A stretch of DNA of 64,000 bases from assembly GCA_039995105.1 (NCBI GenBank), contig CP146203.1, positions 1,116,001 through 1,180,000 of the forward strand, written 5' to 3'. Below, one piece after another: positions 24,977 through 32,357 of the stretch (positions are counted from its first letter, which is position 1; each line of letters starts with the position of its first letter). The notes under the pieces were generated by a model. That model was not told the origin of the DNA. It was given only the letters and a program-made list of their open reading frames with translations, and did not search any database. Position numbers and translations under genes: made by a program. Source of the DNA: Jonesiaceae bacterium BS-20. Its GTDB lineage: Bacteria > Actinomycetota > Actinomycetes > Actinomycetales > Cellulomonadaceae.

Positions 24977-25702
24977 TTACGAACAGGTGCTCTCGGTCTG
25001 GGGCACAAAACTTGCCTCGTCATCCAGCAGTCCGGTCAGCATGCTAACCGGGATGATGTAGGTGTATCCGGAGTTGCTCTTTGCATACACCACGCCAATA
25101 ACCCTGCCTTCTTCATCGAGTGCGGCCGAGCCGGAACTGCCGGGTTCAACCGTGGCGTCGGTAAGAATGACCTTACCCAAGTTCTCATTGAGGGGATCCT
25201 CGGTGTATTGCAGCACCATGCCCTGAGAGACCGTGAGCTCTCCACCCTTGGGGAAGCCCACGATGCTGATGAGGTCACCAATTTCCGGATCGTCTTCAGC
25301 GATCGTTGGGAACGTCTCGAGGTCCTCGGTTGTGCGCACAATCGCGAGGTCAGCGATTCCCGCGGTTGCTGAGCTAGTGACGTCAACATCGCGGCCATCG
25401 TACGTGCTGAGTTGGAGCTTATTGGTTCCCTCAACCACGTGTTTGTTGGTCACCAACGTGCGGTCATCGATGGCAAATCCGGTGCCCCTGATCACGTCGG
25501 TGCAGCTGATGTTGCGTACCCGGACGGCAATGCGTTGAGCCTCCGAGAAACCATATTTTGTGAGGCTTCCGTGAGCGGGCTCGGCCTCGGGTAAGGCCGG
25601 GACGTAGTCGGGTATTGGCTCAGGAAAATCCGGCACAATGCCGCAGGCGGTGACGAACAGGAGGGCAATACCGGCACCTAGTAGTCGAAATCTGTGGGTC
25701 AT
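24977..25702 (-). CDS. Trypsin-like serine protease, lipoprotein
   Basis: This is a 241-residue exported protease of the S1/HtrA-like chymotrypsin fold without a PDZ domain. The lipobox LLFVTAC places the lipidated Cys at residue 20, so it should be anchored on the outer face of the membrane. The triad is visible as TNKHVV (His near 95), DLAIVRT (Asp near 122) and VEPGSSGSAALD (Ser near 193). The disordered Pro/Glu-rich linker (about 22-50) is typical. It overlaps the upstream coiled-coil gene by four bases. Substrate unknown; the neighbour may be its scaffold (inference). Confidence 0.88.
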   Translation of the reverse strand: MTHRFRLLGAGIALLFVTACGIVPDFPEPIPDYVPALPEAEPAHGSLTKYGFSEAQRIAVRVRNISCTDVIRGTGFAIDDRTLVTNKHVVEGTNKLQLSTYDGRDVDVTSSATAGIADLAIVRTTEDLETFPTIAEDDPEIGDLISIVGFPKGGELTVSQGMVLQYTEDPLNENLGKVILTDATVEPGSSGSAALDEEGRVIGVVYAKSNSGYTYIIPVSMLTGLLDDEASFVPQTESTCS

Positions 25703-26352
25703 TGCTGGTTCAAATCATCTAACAGGCGGTTGTACCGGTCTACCGCTCCCGTGCATGCGTCATTGGCTGCTGTGCGCTGGGTGGAAATGTCCGTGTTCAT
25801 CTCGGTCAATGACTCATTGGTGGACCTGATTGCATCCATGTTCGGATTTTCTTTGAGCAGCTCGGAAATAATTTCATGCTGCTTGCCCTGTGCGGTGGTG
25901 ATCAGGTTTGCGTGAGCGGTTTGCGCAGAAATGCAGTCACCCAGTTGGCTAGAAACCGTTAACGCCTCTTGAGCGACCTGCGCAGTATCCTCCGCGATGA
26001 TCCGTTGGCTTTCGCGGTCGTCACCAACCAGCGCCTTCTCTGAAGCTAACTCGGTGATCCGTTTTTGGGCCTTGGTCAGTTGCTCCTGAGCAACCGTGAG
26101 ATTGTCGGTCGTTGCGTTGAGCTCGGTCTGCAGACCGGCAATCTGCGTGCCTAAGCCGGAAGAGATAGCGTCTAGTTCAGCGCTCTGGTTCGACCATGAC
26201 CTTGCCAAGAACACGAGGTAACCGGTCGCGGCAAGAGCCAACACCAACAATATCGCCAAGATGATGTTGAGCCGCTTACGTTTGTCTGCTGTAGCCGGTT
26301 CTTGGCGGTGAACCGGCCCTTGGGGAGCTGGAACAGACGGTGGCAGACTCAA
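25699..26352 (-). CDS. Single-pass membrane protein with extracytoplasmic coiled coil
   Basis: This is a 217-residue protein. A basic cytoplasmic N-terminus (PATADKRKRLN) precedes one transmembrane helix (IILAILLVLALAATGYLVFLA, about 30-50). The rest is a long extracytoplasmic helical region with heptad-like Leu/Ile spacing (GLQTELNATTDNLTVAQEQLTKAQKRITELASEKALV) and two Cys (GDCISAQ, NDACTG) that could pair. I do not recognise a domain. Gene overlaps on both sides (four bases with the DUF1844-like gene and four with the protease) show that all three are made together. Confidence 0.8.
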   Translation of the reverse strand: MSLPPSVPAPQGPVHRQEPATADKRKRLNIILAILLVLALAATGYLVFLARSWSNQSAELDAISSGLGTQIAGLQTELNATTDNLTVAQEQLTKAQKRITELASEKALVGDDRESQRIIAEDTAQVAQEALTVSSQLGDCISAQTAHANLITTAQGKQHEIISELLKENPNMDAIRSTNESLTEMNTDISTQRTAANDACTGAVDRYNRLLDDLNQQ

Positions 26353-26732
26353 CTGACAAACCCGGTGAACTGTTCACCCGGGCCTTCGCCAGGTTCGTCT
26401 TGGATGGTCGAGGCTTCCCTAAAGGCCAGTTGCAAGGAACGCAAGCCATCGCGCAATGACCGGGCGTGCTGGTTGCCAATGTCAGGAGCTGCGGTGATAA
26501 CCAAGGCCGCAAGGGCGTTAATCAACTTGCGGGCTTCATCCAAGTCCTTCAATGATTCGCCCTCTTCGCCTGGGGCCAACCCGCATTTCACTGCGGCGGC
26601 GCTCATGAGGTGCACACAGGCGGTGGTGATGACTTCAATTGCGGCAACCTCGGCAATGTCACGAGTTGCTGCTTGCGAATCAATGGGCTGGGAAGCGTTG
26701 GCCTCGAAGGAGGCGCTCTCGGTGGAAACCAT
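26349..26732 (-). CDS. DUF1844-like protein
   Basis: This is a 127-residue mostly helical protein. EVAAIEVITTACVHLMSAAAVKCGL followed by DLDEARKLINALAALVITAAPDIGNQHARSLRDGLRSLQLAFREAS matches the DUF1844 pattern seen in actinobacteria close to infC. Function is unknown. The start at ATG 26732 (MVSTESAS) is preferred. The frame stays open a further 27 codons but adds an unlikely Trp/Cys-rich segment. It is the first gene of a three-gene operon with the coiled-coil protein and protease. infC lies only about 2.7 kb away. Confidence 0.75.
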   Translation of the reverse strand: MVSTESASFEANASQPIDSQAATRDIAEVAAIEVITTACVHLMSAAAVKCGLAPGEEGESLKDLDEARKLINALAALVITAAPDIGNQHARSLRDGLRSLQLAFREASTIQDEPGEGPGEQFTGFVS

Positions 26733-26936
26733 AACCCCATTGTTCCAAAGAGTTGCAACGAATGCTTCATACCAACGGATGACATAGACCAACTGTGTGC
26801 CACACCACCTCAAAAGTGAGGTTTTTGGGCTCGTAGCGGTGTTGTGGTTGGCTCTCTAGAGGAAGCGAAACCCCGGTGTGATCACGGGACGTGACTGCGG
26901 CATCGGAAAATCCAGCGGGAATGCCTGAAAATACAA

Positions 26937-26966
26937 CTGGGGTGCACCCAAAGAGGTGCACCCCAG
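26937..26966 (-). terminator. Intrinsic terminator downstream of katA
   Basis: Arms 26937-26947 and 26956-26966 form an 11-bp perfect stem with loop CCAAAGAG. On the minus strand TTGTATTTTC follows the stem. Confidence 0.75.
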
Positions 26967-26992
26967 CGAAACGCTTAAGAAACTAGCAAGGA

Positions 26993-28441
26993 CTACTTAC
27001 CCACGTTGGCCCGCAACTGCGCACCAAGGTCAGCGTCAACGGCGGTCCAGTAACCGAAGAAGCGCTCACGGATCTCAGGCACGGTGATCGAGTTACCTTG
27101 ACCGGTAAGGGTCTCAAGGAAACGAGCCTTTGCCTCTGCTGAGAAGACCTCGCGGTACATGGTGCCAGCCTGGCCAGCGTCCGAGTCCTCGGAACGCAGG
27201 GTAGCTGCTGCGCGGACAAGCTCGCCGTCGGTCTCCCAGCCGCCAGCACGTGCTGCCTCTTCTGAAGCTGCCGGACCACCGAAGGTGTTCGGTGCGTAGA
27301 CCGGAACCTCTGGGGCGTTGAAGTGGTGGCGTGCGGCACCGTCCTGTGAGTAGTTGTTGACCTGGTTAACAGGTGCGTTCACAGGGATCTGGTTGTAGTT
27401 GGTACCTACGCGGTAACGCTGTGCGTCTGGGTAGGAGAATACGCGTGCCATGAGCATCTTGTCAGGGGAGATGTCGGTGCCTGGGACGGTGTTAGCAGGT
27501 GACAGAGCGAGCTGCTCCATCTGTGCAAAGTGGTTCTCAGGGTTGCGGTTCAGGGTGTGCGTACCAACCTTGATCAGCGGGTAGTCCGCGTGTGGCCACA
27601 CCTTGGTGACATCAAACGGGTTGAAACGGTAGGTCTTCGCCTCTTCATACGGCATGACCTGAACAAACAGGTCCCAACCTGGGAAGTTACCCTTAGCGAT
27701 CGACTCGTAGAGGTCGCGGCGGTAGTAGTCAGCGTCAGCGCCGGCGATCTTCTCTGCCTCGTCGTTGGTCAGGTAGTGGTTGCCCTGCAGGGACTTGAAG
27801 TGGTACTTGACCCAGAAGCGCTCACCGGCGGCATTGATCCACTGGTAGGTGTGGGAGCCAAAGCCTGGCATCTCACGCCATGAGCGCGGTAGTCCACGGT
27901 CACCCATGAGGTAAGTAACCTGGTGGGTGGACTCAGGTGACTGGGTCCAGAAGTCCCACTGCATGTCGGCGTCGCGCAGGCCGGAGCCTGGCAGACGCTT
28001 CTGTGAGTGGATAAAGTCAGGGAACTTGATGCCATCGCGGATAAAGAACACCGGGGTGTTGTTACCTACGATGTCGAGGTTGCCCTCTGAGGTGTAGAAC
28101 TTCACGGAGAAGCCGCGAACGTCACGCCAAGTGTCAGGGGAGCCCATCTCACCGGCAACGGAAGAGAACCGCTGAACCGTTGGGGTGGTGGTTCCTGGCT
28201 GGAATACGGCTGCGCTCGTGTATGCGGAGACATCCTCGGTTACTACGAACTCACCGAAAGCACCGCCACCCTTGGCGTGCACAATACGCTCTGGAATACG
28301 TTCGCGGTTAAACTGCGCCAGCTTCTCAACTAGGTAACGGTCGTGCAGGGCAGTTACGCCATCAGGACCGGTGGTTAGGGAGTGAGCGTCACTAGCAACG
28401 GGGGTGCCCGTCTGAGTAGTGGTGTGCAACGGTTGCGACAT
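26993..28441 (-). CDS. katA: Monofunctional heme catalase KatA
   Basis: This is a 482-residue small-subunit (clade 3 type) catalase that breaks down hydrogen peroxide in the cytoplasm. The active-site His is in [18 protein letters not shown] (near 54), the Asn in [24 protein letters not shown] (near 127), and the proximal heme-ligand Tyr in [14 protein letters not shown] (near 337). NADPH-binding-type residues follow. It lies downstream of a Fur-family gene on the same strand. It probably has its own promoter: TACAAT at 28483-28488 (minus) next to a perfect TTAAGT/ACTTAA inverted repeat. Confidence 0.97.
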   Translation of the reverse strand: MSQPLHTTTQTGTPVASDAHSLTTGPDGVTALHDRYLVEKLAQFNRERIPERIVHAKGGGAFGEFVVTEDVSAYTSAAVFQPGTTTPTVQRFSSVAGEMGSPDTWRDVRGFSVKFYTSEGNLDIVGNNTPVFFIRDGIKFPDFIHSQKRLPGSGLRDADMQWDFWTQSPESTHQVTYLMGDRGLPRSWREMPGFGSHTYQWINAAGERFWVKYHFKSLQGNHYLTNDEAEKIAGADADYYRRDLYESIAKGNFPGWDLFVQVMPYEEAKTYRFNPFDVTKVWPHADYPLIKVGTHTLNRNPENHFAQMEQLALSPANTVPGTDISPDKMLMARVFSYPDAQRYRVGTNYNQIPVNAPVNQVNNYSQDGAARHHFNAPEVPVYAPNTFGGPAASEEAARAGGWETDGELVRAAATLRSEDSDAGQAGTMYREVFSAEAKARFLETLTGQGNSITVPEIRERFFGYWTAVDADLGAQLRANVGK

Positions 28442-28464
28442 CTGATTCTCTCTTCTCTAGCTAA

Positions 28465-28480
28465 TTAAGTGGAAACTTAA
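28465..28480 (-). promoter_or_regulatory. TTAAGT-N4-ACTTAA inverted repeat and TACAAT box upstream of katA
   Basis: The 6-4-6 palindrome is perfect and starts 24 bp upstream of the katA ATG. A minus-strand TACAAT (28488-28483) lies just before it, so the palindrome would sit at the transcription start. It could be an operator or a 5' mRNA hairpin. Confidence 0.45.
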
Positions 28481-28541
28481 GGATTGTAAAAAGGTGGCCC
28501 GCCGTCAGTTAGGCAGTTACGTTAGTGGTTGGCGTGCGAGC

Positions 28542-28961
28542 TTAGGTTGATAAGCAGGACGCGCAAGTGCCCCAATACAACACCTCAGCGGATTCAATCT
28601 CAAACCCGTGATCGGTTGACGGGGTCAGGCATGGTGCGTAACCAACCGCACAGTCAACATCCTCAACAAGGCCGCAGGACCGGCAAACAGCGTGATGGTG
28701 ATTGTCTCCCACGCGCAGTTCGTACCGGGCTGGGTGGCCGGCAGGCTCAACGCAGTTCAAAATCTTGGCCTTCGCCAAGGTGTGCAGTACGTCGTAGATT
28801 GCTTGAACCGAAGCGGTGCCAAGTTGGGCGCGCACTTGCTTCAAGACGTTGTCTGCGTTGGTGTGAGGATGCTCGGCTACACAATTCATGACCGCTAGGC
28901 GGGTGGCAGTCACACGCAGGTTGTTATCCCGCAGTAACTGCTCAAACTGTGTTGCGCTCAT
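28542..28961 (-). CDS. Fur-family peroxide/metal regulator (FurA/PerR-like)
   Basis: This is a 139-residue winged-helix repressor. The DNA-binding part (LRDNNLRVTATRLAVMNCVAEHPHTNADNVLKQVRAQLGTASVQAIYDVLHTLAKAKIL) is followed by the regulatory metal segment GDNHHHAVCRSCGLVEDVDC and a second CxxC (GTCASC) that completes a structural zinc site. Linkage to catalase, as in furA-katG or perR-katA pairs, favours peroxide sensing, probably via Fe or Mn. TATGGT lies six bases before the ATG, predicting leaderless mRNA, and an operator-like site overlaps the promoter, suggesting autoregulation. Confidence 0.92.
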   Translation of the reverse strand: MSATQFEQLLRDNNLRVTATRLAVMNCVAEHPHTNADNVLKQVRAQLGTASVQAIYDVLHTLAKAKILNCVEPAGHPARYELRVGDNHHHAVCRSCGLVEDVDCAVGYAPCLTPSTDHGFEIESAEVLYWGTCASCLST

Positions 28962-28967
28962 GACTTC

Positions 28968-28996
28968 ACCATAGTCGCTAAACTGGAATAATTCAA
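28968..28996 (-). promoter_or_regulatory. fur promoter (TATGGT -10) with Fur/PerR-like operator
   Basis: Minus-strand TATGGT (28973-28968) ends six bases before the fur ATG. Upstream, TTGAAT-T-ATTCCA (28996-28984, minus strand) has the inverted AT-rich form of Fur/PerR boxes with one mismatch between halves. Confidence 0.45.
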
Positions 28997-29443
28997 TTTA
29001 ACGAATAACTCAACTTCCAAAGACTGCAGACTGTGATCCATGTCCCTGGGGTTGTAAGGGTTGTGGTTAACGGATCTGATCAAAAGGGTGTAGGTTTAGA
29101 CATTGTGACGTCCGCCTAGTGCGCACCAACTACCCAGTTGGTTGTGTTAAAGTAGAACGTCGACCGACCTTGATGGTGCAGTTCGAGATAATCTCGGGTT
29201 TTGTTGTCAAGTGTGCAAAGTGGAGTCAATCCCACCTTAGTCTCCTTCAAGGGGGCAAGGTAAACCGGTCCGGTTCCTGTTCTTGCAACAGGACTCCAGC
29301 CACTTGTGGCGGGGTATTCTAGTTGTGCACTTATGCATGGTGCGCAACGGTTTAACGGATCAAATTGACCTCCGCTCTGCTTCCAGAGACGGGGGTTTTC
29401 TTGTTTCTGGGTTCGTTACCACCACAACTTTTAGGAGCTTCAC
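28997..29443 (+). promoter_or_regulatory. Long infC leader region without a protein gene
   Basis: This stretch between divergent fur and infC has no convincing gene. TAAAGT (29148-29153) is a possible -10 for infC. A small hairpin CCTGTT...AACAGG lies at 29276-29292, and an attenuator-like hairpin at 29368-29399. This suggests a transcribed regulatory leader of about 290 nt, with the start site inferred. Confidence 0.45.
29368..29400 (+). terminator. Attenuator-like hairpin with T-tract in the infC leader
   Basis: ACCTCCGCTCTG (29368-29379) pairs with 29384-29396 (CAGAG, a bulged A, CGGGGGT) around a CTTC tetraloop, and TTTT follows. It stands about 45 nt upstream of the infC start and would stop transcription before the operon. 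Confidence 0.6.
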
Positions 29444-29446
29444 ATC
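29433..29446 (+). promoter_or_regulatory. infC ribosome binding site with non-canonical AUC start
   Basis: AGGAG (29433-29437), six bases, then ATC (29444-29446). The in-frame TAG at 29432-29434 excludes any upstream start. No ATG, GTG or TTG occurs in frame until ATG 29618, deep inside the conserved N-terminal domain. Confidence 0.85.
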
Positions 29447-30517
29447 AGCGAGCCGCGTATCAACGATCGAATCCGAGTTCCCGAGGTTCGACTTGTCGGA
29501 CCTGCCGGAGAGCAGGTCGGTGTTGTCCGCCTAGAGGTCGCACTTGGGTTAGCCCAGGAAGCAGACCTTGACCTGGTTGAGGTTGCACCCGACGCACGTC
29601 CACCAGTTTGCAAACTGATGGACTACGGCAAGTTCAAGTACGAGTCCGATATGAAGGCTCGTGAAGCACGTCGCAACCAGGCAAATACGGTTCTCAAGGA
29701 GATTCGTTTCCGCCTTAAGATCGACGACCACGACTACGAGACCAAGAAGGGCCACGTAGTACGGTTCCTCTCGGCCGGAGACAAGGTCAAGGTCATGATC
29801 ATGTTCCGTGGACGTGAGCAGTCTCGCCCAGAGATGGGTGTGCGCCTGCTGCAGCGTCTAGCTGAAGATGTTTCTGACTTGGCTACGGTTGAAAGTGCGC
29901 CCAAGCAAGACGGCCGCAACATGATCATGGTTTTGGGTCCGATCAAGAAGAAGACCGAAACCAAAACGGATCAGCGCCGTCAGCCGGAGTCGACTGTAAA
30001 GTCCACCCGTGCAGAACGCCAGGCAGCACGTGCAGCACAAGCTCAGCAGGAACAGGAAGCGCAAGCGCCCTCTGCTCCAGTTGAGGAAGTTGCCCCAGTC
30101 GTAGTTGAACCGGCAGTCGTAGCACCAGTTGAAGTTGTTGCTGAGCCTGTTGCAACTGAACCTGCCGAAGCAACACCCGTTGCAGTTGAGCCGGCCGTAG
30201 TTGAGCCGGCCGTAGTTGAGCCGGTAGCCGCTAAGCCAGTGACTACCAAACCAGCCGTTGCTAAGCCAGTGACTACCAAACCAGCCGTTGCTAAGCCTGC
30301 GGTAGCCAAGCCAGTTGCTGCTAAACCAGCTGCTGCAAAGCCAGCTGCTAAGCCTGCGGTAGCCAAGCCAGTTGCTGCGAAACCAGCTGCTGCAAAGCCT
30401 GCCGCTGCTAAACCAGCTGCTGCAAAGCCTGCGGCTAAGCCAGTTGCGAAGCCTGCAGTTGCCAAAAAGGAAACTGCACCAAAGCCTTCCGTTGAGTCCG
30501 CTGAAGAGGCGAACTAA
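29444..30517 (+). CDS. infC: Translation initiation factor IF-3 with AUC start and long C-terminal extension
   Basis: IF-3 binds the 30S subunit and checks the start codon. Translation from ATC 29444 gives (M/I)[18 protein letters not shown]..., the conserved N-domain, then [24 protein letters not shown] and the C-domain ([41 protein letters not shown]). Starting at ATG 29618 would delete the first 58 residues, most of the N-domain. The E. coli infC AUU start is self-regulated by IF-3, and an AUC start is known for Myxococcus infC. After residue about 180 comes a Lys/Ala/Pro/Val-rich repeat tail of some 170 residues, doubling the usual length. First gene of infC-rpmI-rplT. Confidence 0.93.
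   Translation: MSEPRINDRIRVPEVRLVGPAGEQVGVVRLEVALGLAQEADLDLVEVAPDARPPVCKLMDYGKFKYESDMKAREARRNQANTVLKEIRFRLKIDDHDYETKKGHVVRFLSAGDKVKVMIMFRGREQSRPEMGVRLLQRLAEDVSDLATVESAPKQDGRNMIMVLGPIKKKTETKTDQRRQPESTVKSTRAERQAARAAQAQQEQEAQAPSAPVEEVAPVVVEPAVVAPVEVVAEPVATEPAEATPVAVEPAVVEPAVVEPVAAKPVTTKPAVAKPVTTKPAVAKPAVAKPVAAKPAAAKPAAKPAVAKPVAAKPAAAKPAAAKPAAAKPAAKPVAKPAVAKKETAPKPSVESAEEAN
30231..30290 (+). repeat. 30-bp perfect tandem duplication in the infC tail
   Basis: Bases 30231-30260 and 30261-30290 are identical. They are part of a longer degenerate array of AKPVAAKPA-type codons (about 30080-30470) that encodes the low-complexity C-terminal extension. Confidence 0.95.
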
Positions 30518-30632
30518 ACGAGTTGACCACCCGGCCGCTTCTTAGGAAGTGACCTTGCTGGAGTCCACCGGCTCCAGTTGAATCATGTTGTGGGTTTCTA
30601 ACCTGCGACCAGACGAAGGAGAAACGGCAGCC

Positions 30633-30827
30633 ATGCCGAAGAACAAGACGCACTCCGGCGCTAAGAAGCGCTTCCGTGTAACCGGTAGCGGCAAGATCAT
30701 GCGTGAGCGTGCTGGAAAGCGCCACCTGCTCGAGCACAAGCCGACCTCTCAGAAGCGTCGTCTGTCCTCTGACGTTGAGGTCAGCGATGCTGACGTCAAG
30801 ACCGTCAAGAAGATGCTCGGCCTCTAA
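30633..30827 (+). CDS. rpmI: 50S ribosomal protein L35
   Basis: L35 is a small basic protein of the large subunit. The 64 residues begin with the diagnostic [22 protein letters not shown] and end [17 protein letters not shown] 30633 is chosen over the open upstream frame because the family N-terminus starts here and GAAGGAG lies 11 bases upstream. It is the second gene of the infC operon. Confidence 0.97.
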   Translation: MPKNKTHSGAKKRFRVTGSGKIMRERAGKRHLLEHKPTSQKRRLSSDVEVSDADVKTVKKMLGL

Positions 30828-30909
30828 GCCTTTTCGATGCATTTGAGCCGCCCGCGCGGTTGGTTCAAAACATCTTGCCCATTAATTTTCAACTTGTAAG
30901 GAGCATCAC

Positions 30910-31299
30910 GTGGCACGCGTGAAGCGGGCGGTTAACGCCCAGAAGAAGCGTCGGGTAATCCTGGAACGCGCAAGCGGCTACCGCGGTCAGCGGTCCCGTC
31001 TTTACCGTAAGGCAAAAGAGCAGGTCACACACTCACTGGTTTACCAGTACCGTGACCGCAAGAAGCGTAAGGGTGACTTCCGTCGCCTGTGGATTCAGCG
31101 TATCAACGCTGCTGCCCGCGCCGAAGGCATGACGTACAACCGTTTCATCCAGGGCCTCAAGGCTGCTGGGATTGAGGTTGACCGTCGCGTTCTTGCTGAG
31201 CTCGCAGTAAGCGACATTGCAACCTTCAACACCCTTGTTGGACTTGCAAAGGCTGCCCTTCCAGCGGACGTTAACGCGCCACGCCAGGAAGCTGCCTGA
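30910..31299 (+). CDS. rplT: 50S ribosomal protein L20
   Basis: L20 is needed early in 50S assembly and in several bacteria represses its own operon by binding the mRNA. The 129 residues show [37 protein letters not shown] and [43 protein letters not shown]. The GTG start at 30910 follows AAGGAG eight bases upstream. A strong terminator follows, closing the operon. The infC leader could be its control site, but I cannot recognise a known L20 leader. Confidence 0.98.
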   Translation: MARVKRAVNAQKKRRVILERASGYRGQRSRLYRKAKEQVTHSLVYQYRDRKKRKGDFRRLWIQRINAAARAEGMTYNRFIQGLKAAGIEVDRRVLAELAVSDIATFNTLVGLAKAALPADVNAPRQEAA

Positions 31300-31317
31300 T
31301 AGTTTTGCTTTCAAAGT

Positions 31318-31360
31318 AACGGTTGGCCACGAACTCGTGGCCAACCGTTCTTTATTTTTA
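31318..31360 (+). terminator. Intrinsic terminator of the infC-rpmI-rplT operon
   Basis: Arms 31318-31332 and 31335-31349 give a 15-bp stem with a minimal loop, followed by CTTTATTTTTA. Confidence 0.92.
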
Positions 31361-31377
31361 CGGCTAAAGGACACCCC

Positions 31378-32211
31378 ATGACTGACCTAACTAACCCACG
31401 CGCTGAACGAGTGAAACTGGTACGCGGCCTAGCAAAGCCTGCGGCCCGTACAAAGACCGGGTTTTTTCTGGTCGAGGGACCTCAATCCGTGCGTGAGGCC
31501 GTGGCACACACGCCGGATATGGTCCGGGACGTGTACTTCAGTGACACCGCGCTGGACAAACACCGTGAGATCCTGACTATGGCCCATGCCAAGGGTGTTT
31601 ACACGCACACGGCCTCCGATGAGGTCGTAGATGCAATGAGCAAGGACGCCCAAGGCGTTGTGGCAGTCGTGCGCCAACTCGACAGGGGAGCAGGTGCCCT
31701 CGAGCACGCCCTTTCCAAGGGTGTCAAGAACGTCGCAGTGCTCCATACCGTACGGGACCCGGGTAACGCCGGAACCGTTATTCGCGCCGCTGATGCAGCC
31801 GGCTGCGACCTGGTGATCATGACCCAGGAATCCGTAGATGTTTTTAACCCTAAAGTCGTGCGCTCAACCGCCGGTTCGCTCTTTCACATTCCGGTTGTCA
31901 CCGGAATTGCTGTCGAAGACGCGATCTCACAGTTGAAGGCTGCTGGCCTGATGGTGCTTGCTGCCGCAGGCCAGGGAACCCATGACCTTGATGATCTGCA
32001 GGACGTTGCGGGCACACAGGCAGCTGGCGAGGTTGACTTAGCAAAGCCAACGGCTTGGCTCTTTGGCAACGAAGCTCGCGGTTTGAGCGCCCAAGAGGTT
32101 GAACTCGCTCATTCGTCCGTAAGGGTCCCAATCAGGGGCCTTGCGGAGTCACTAAACTTGAGCACGGCGGCAACAGTTTGCCTCTACGCAACTTCACGCG
32201 CCCAGCGCTAA
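31378..32211 (+). CDS. TrmH/SpoU-family RNA 2'-O-methyltransferase
   Basis: This SPOUT enzyme methylates ribose 2'-OH in rRNA or tRNA. The 277 residues have an N-terminal substrate-binding domain (TKTGFFLVEGPQSVREAV) and the knotted catalytic domain. Motif 1 is VLHTVRDPGNAGTVIRAADAAGCDLVI, motif 2 is WLFGNEARGLS, and motif 3 is ESLNLSTAATVCLYATSRAQR. A position after rplT and before pheS is common in actinobacteria. The actual RNA target is not known. ATG 31378 follows AAAGGACACCCC, and the gene lies after the rplT terminator. Confidence 0.9.
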   Translation: MTDLTNPRAERVKLVRGLAKPAARTKTGFFLVEGPQSVREAVAHTPDMVRDVYFSDTALDKHREILTMAHAKGVYTHTASDEVVDAMSKDAQGVVAVVRQLDRGAGALEHALSKGVKNVAVLHTVRDPGNAGTVIRAADAAGCDLVIMTQESVDVFNPKVVRSTAGSLFHIPVVTGIAVEDAISQLKAAGLMVLAAAGQGTHDLDDLQDVAGTQAAGEVDLAKPTAWLFGNEARGLSAQEVELAHSSVRVPIRGLAESLNLSTAATVCLYATSRAQR

Positions 32212-32357
32212 TTACGTTCGTTTGTAACTTCTAAGGGCTTAGCTGTTGTCGCTATGGCCCTGCGGTGACGAGCCTAACCGTGGTTGTGTCACTCAGATTC
32301 TGCCGTATTTGAGCAGGCGGTTGTCCGTGACCCGGGCGCCGTAATTTGGAGAGTAAT

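Noticed and set aside
29119-29322. A 67-codon open frame in the infC leader as a leader peptide gene
   Set aside because: No Shine-Dalgarno sequence and no protein-like composition. The hairpins explain the region better.
29618-29620. infC starting at ATG 29618
   Set aside because: It would remove most of the conserved IF-3 N-domain that is present in frame upstream behind a good ribosome binding site.
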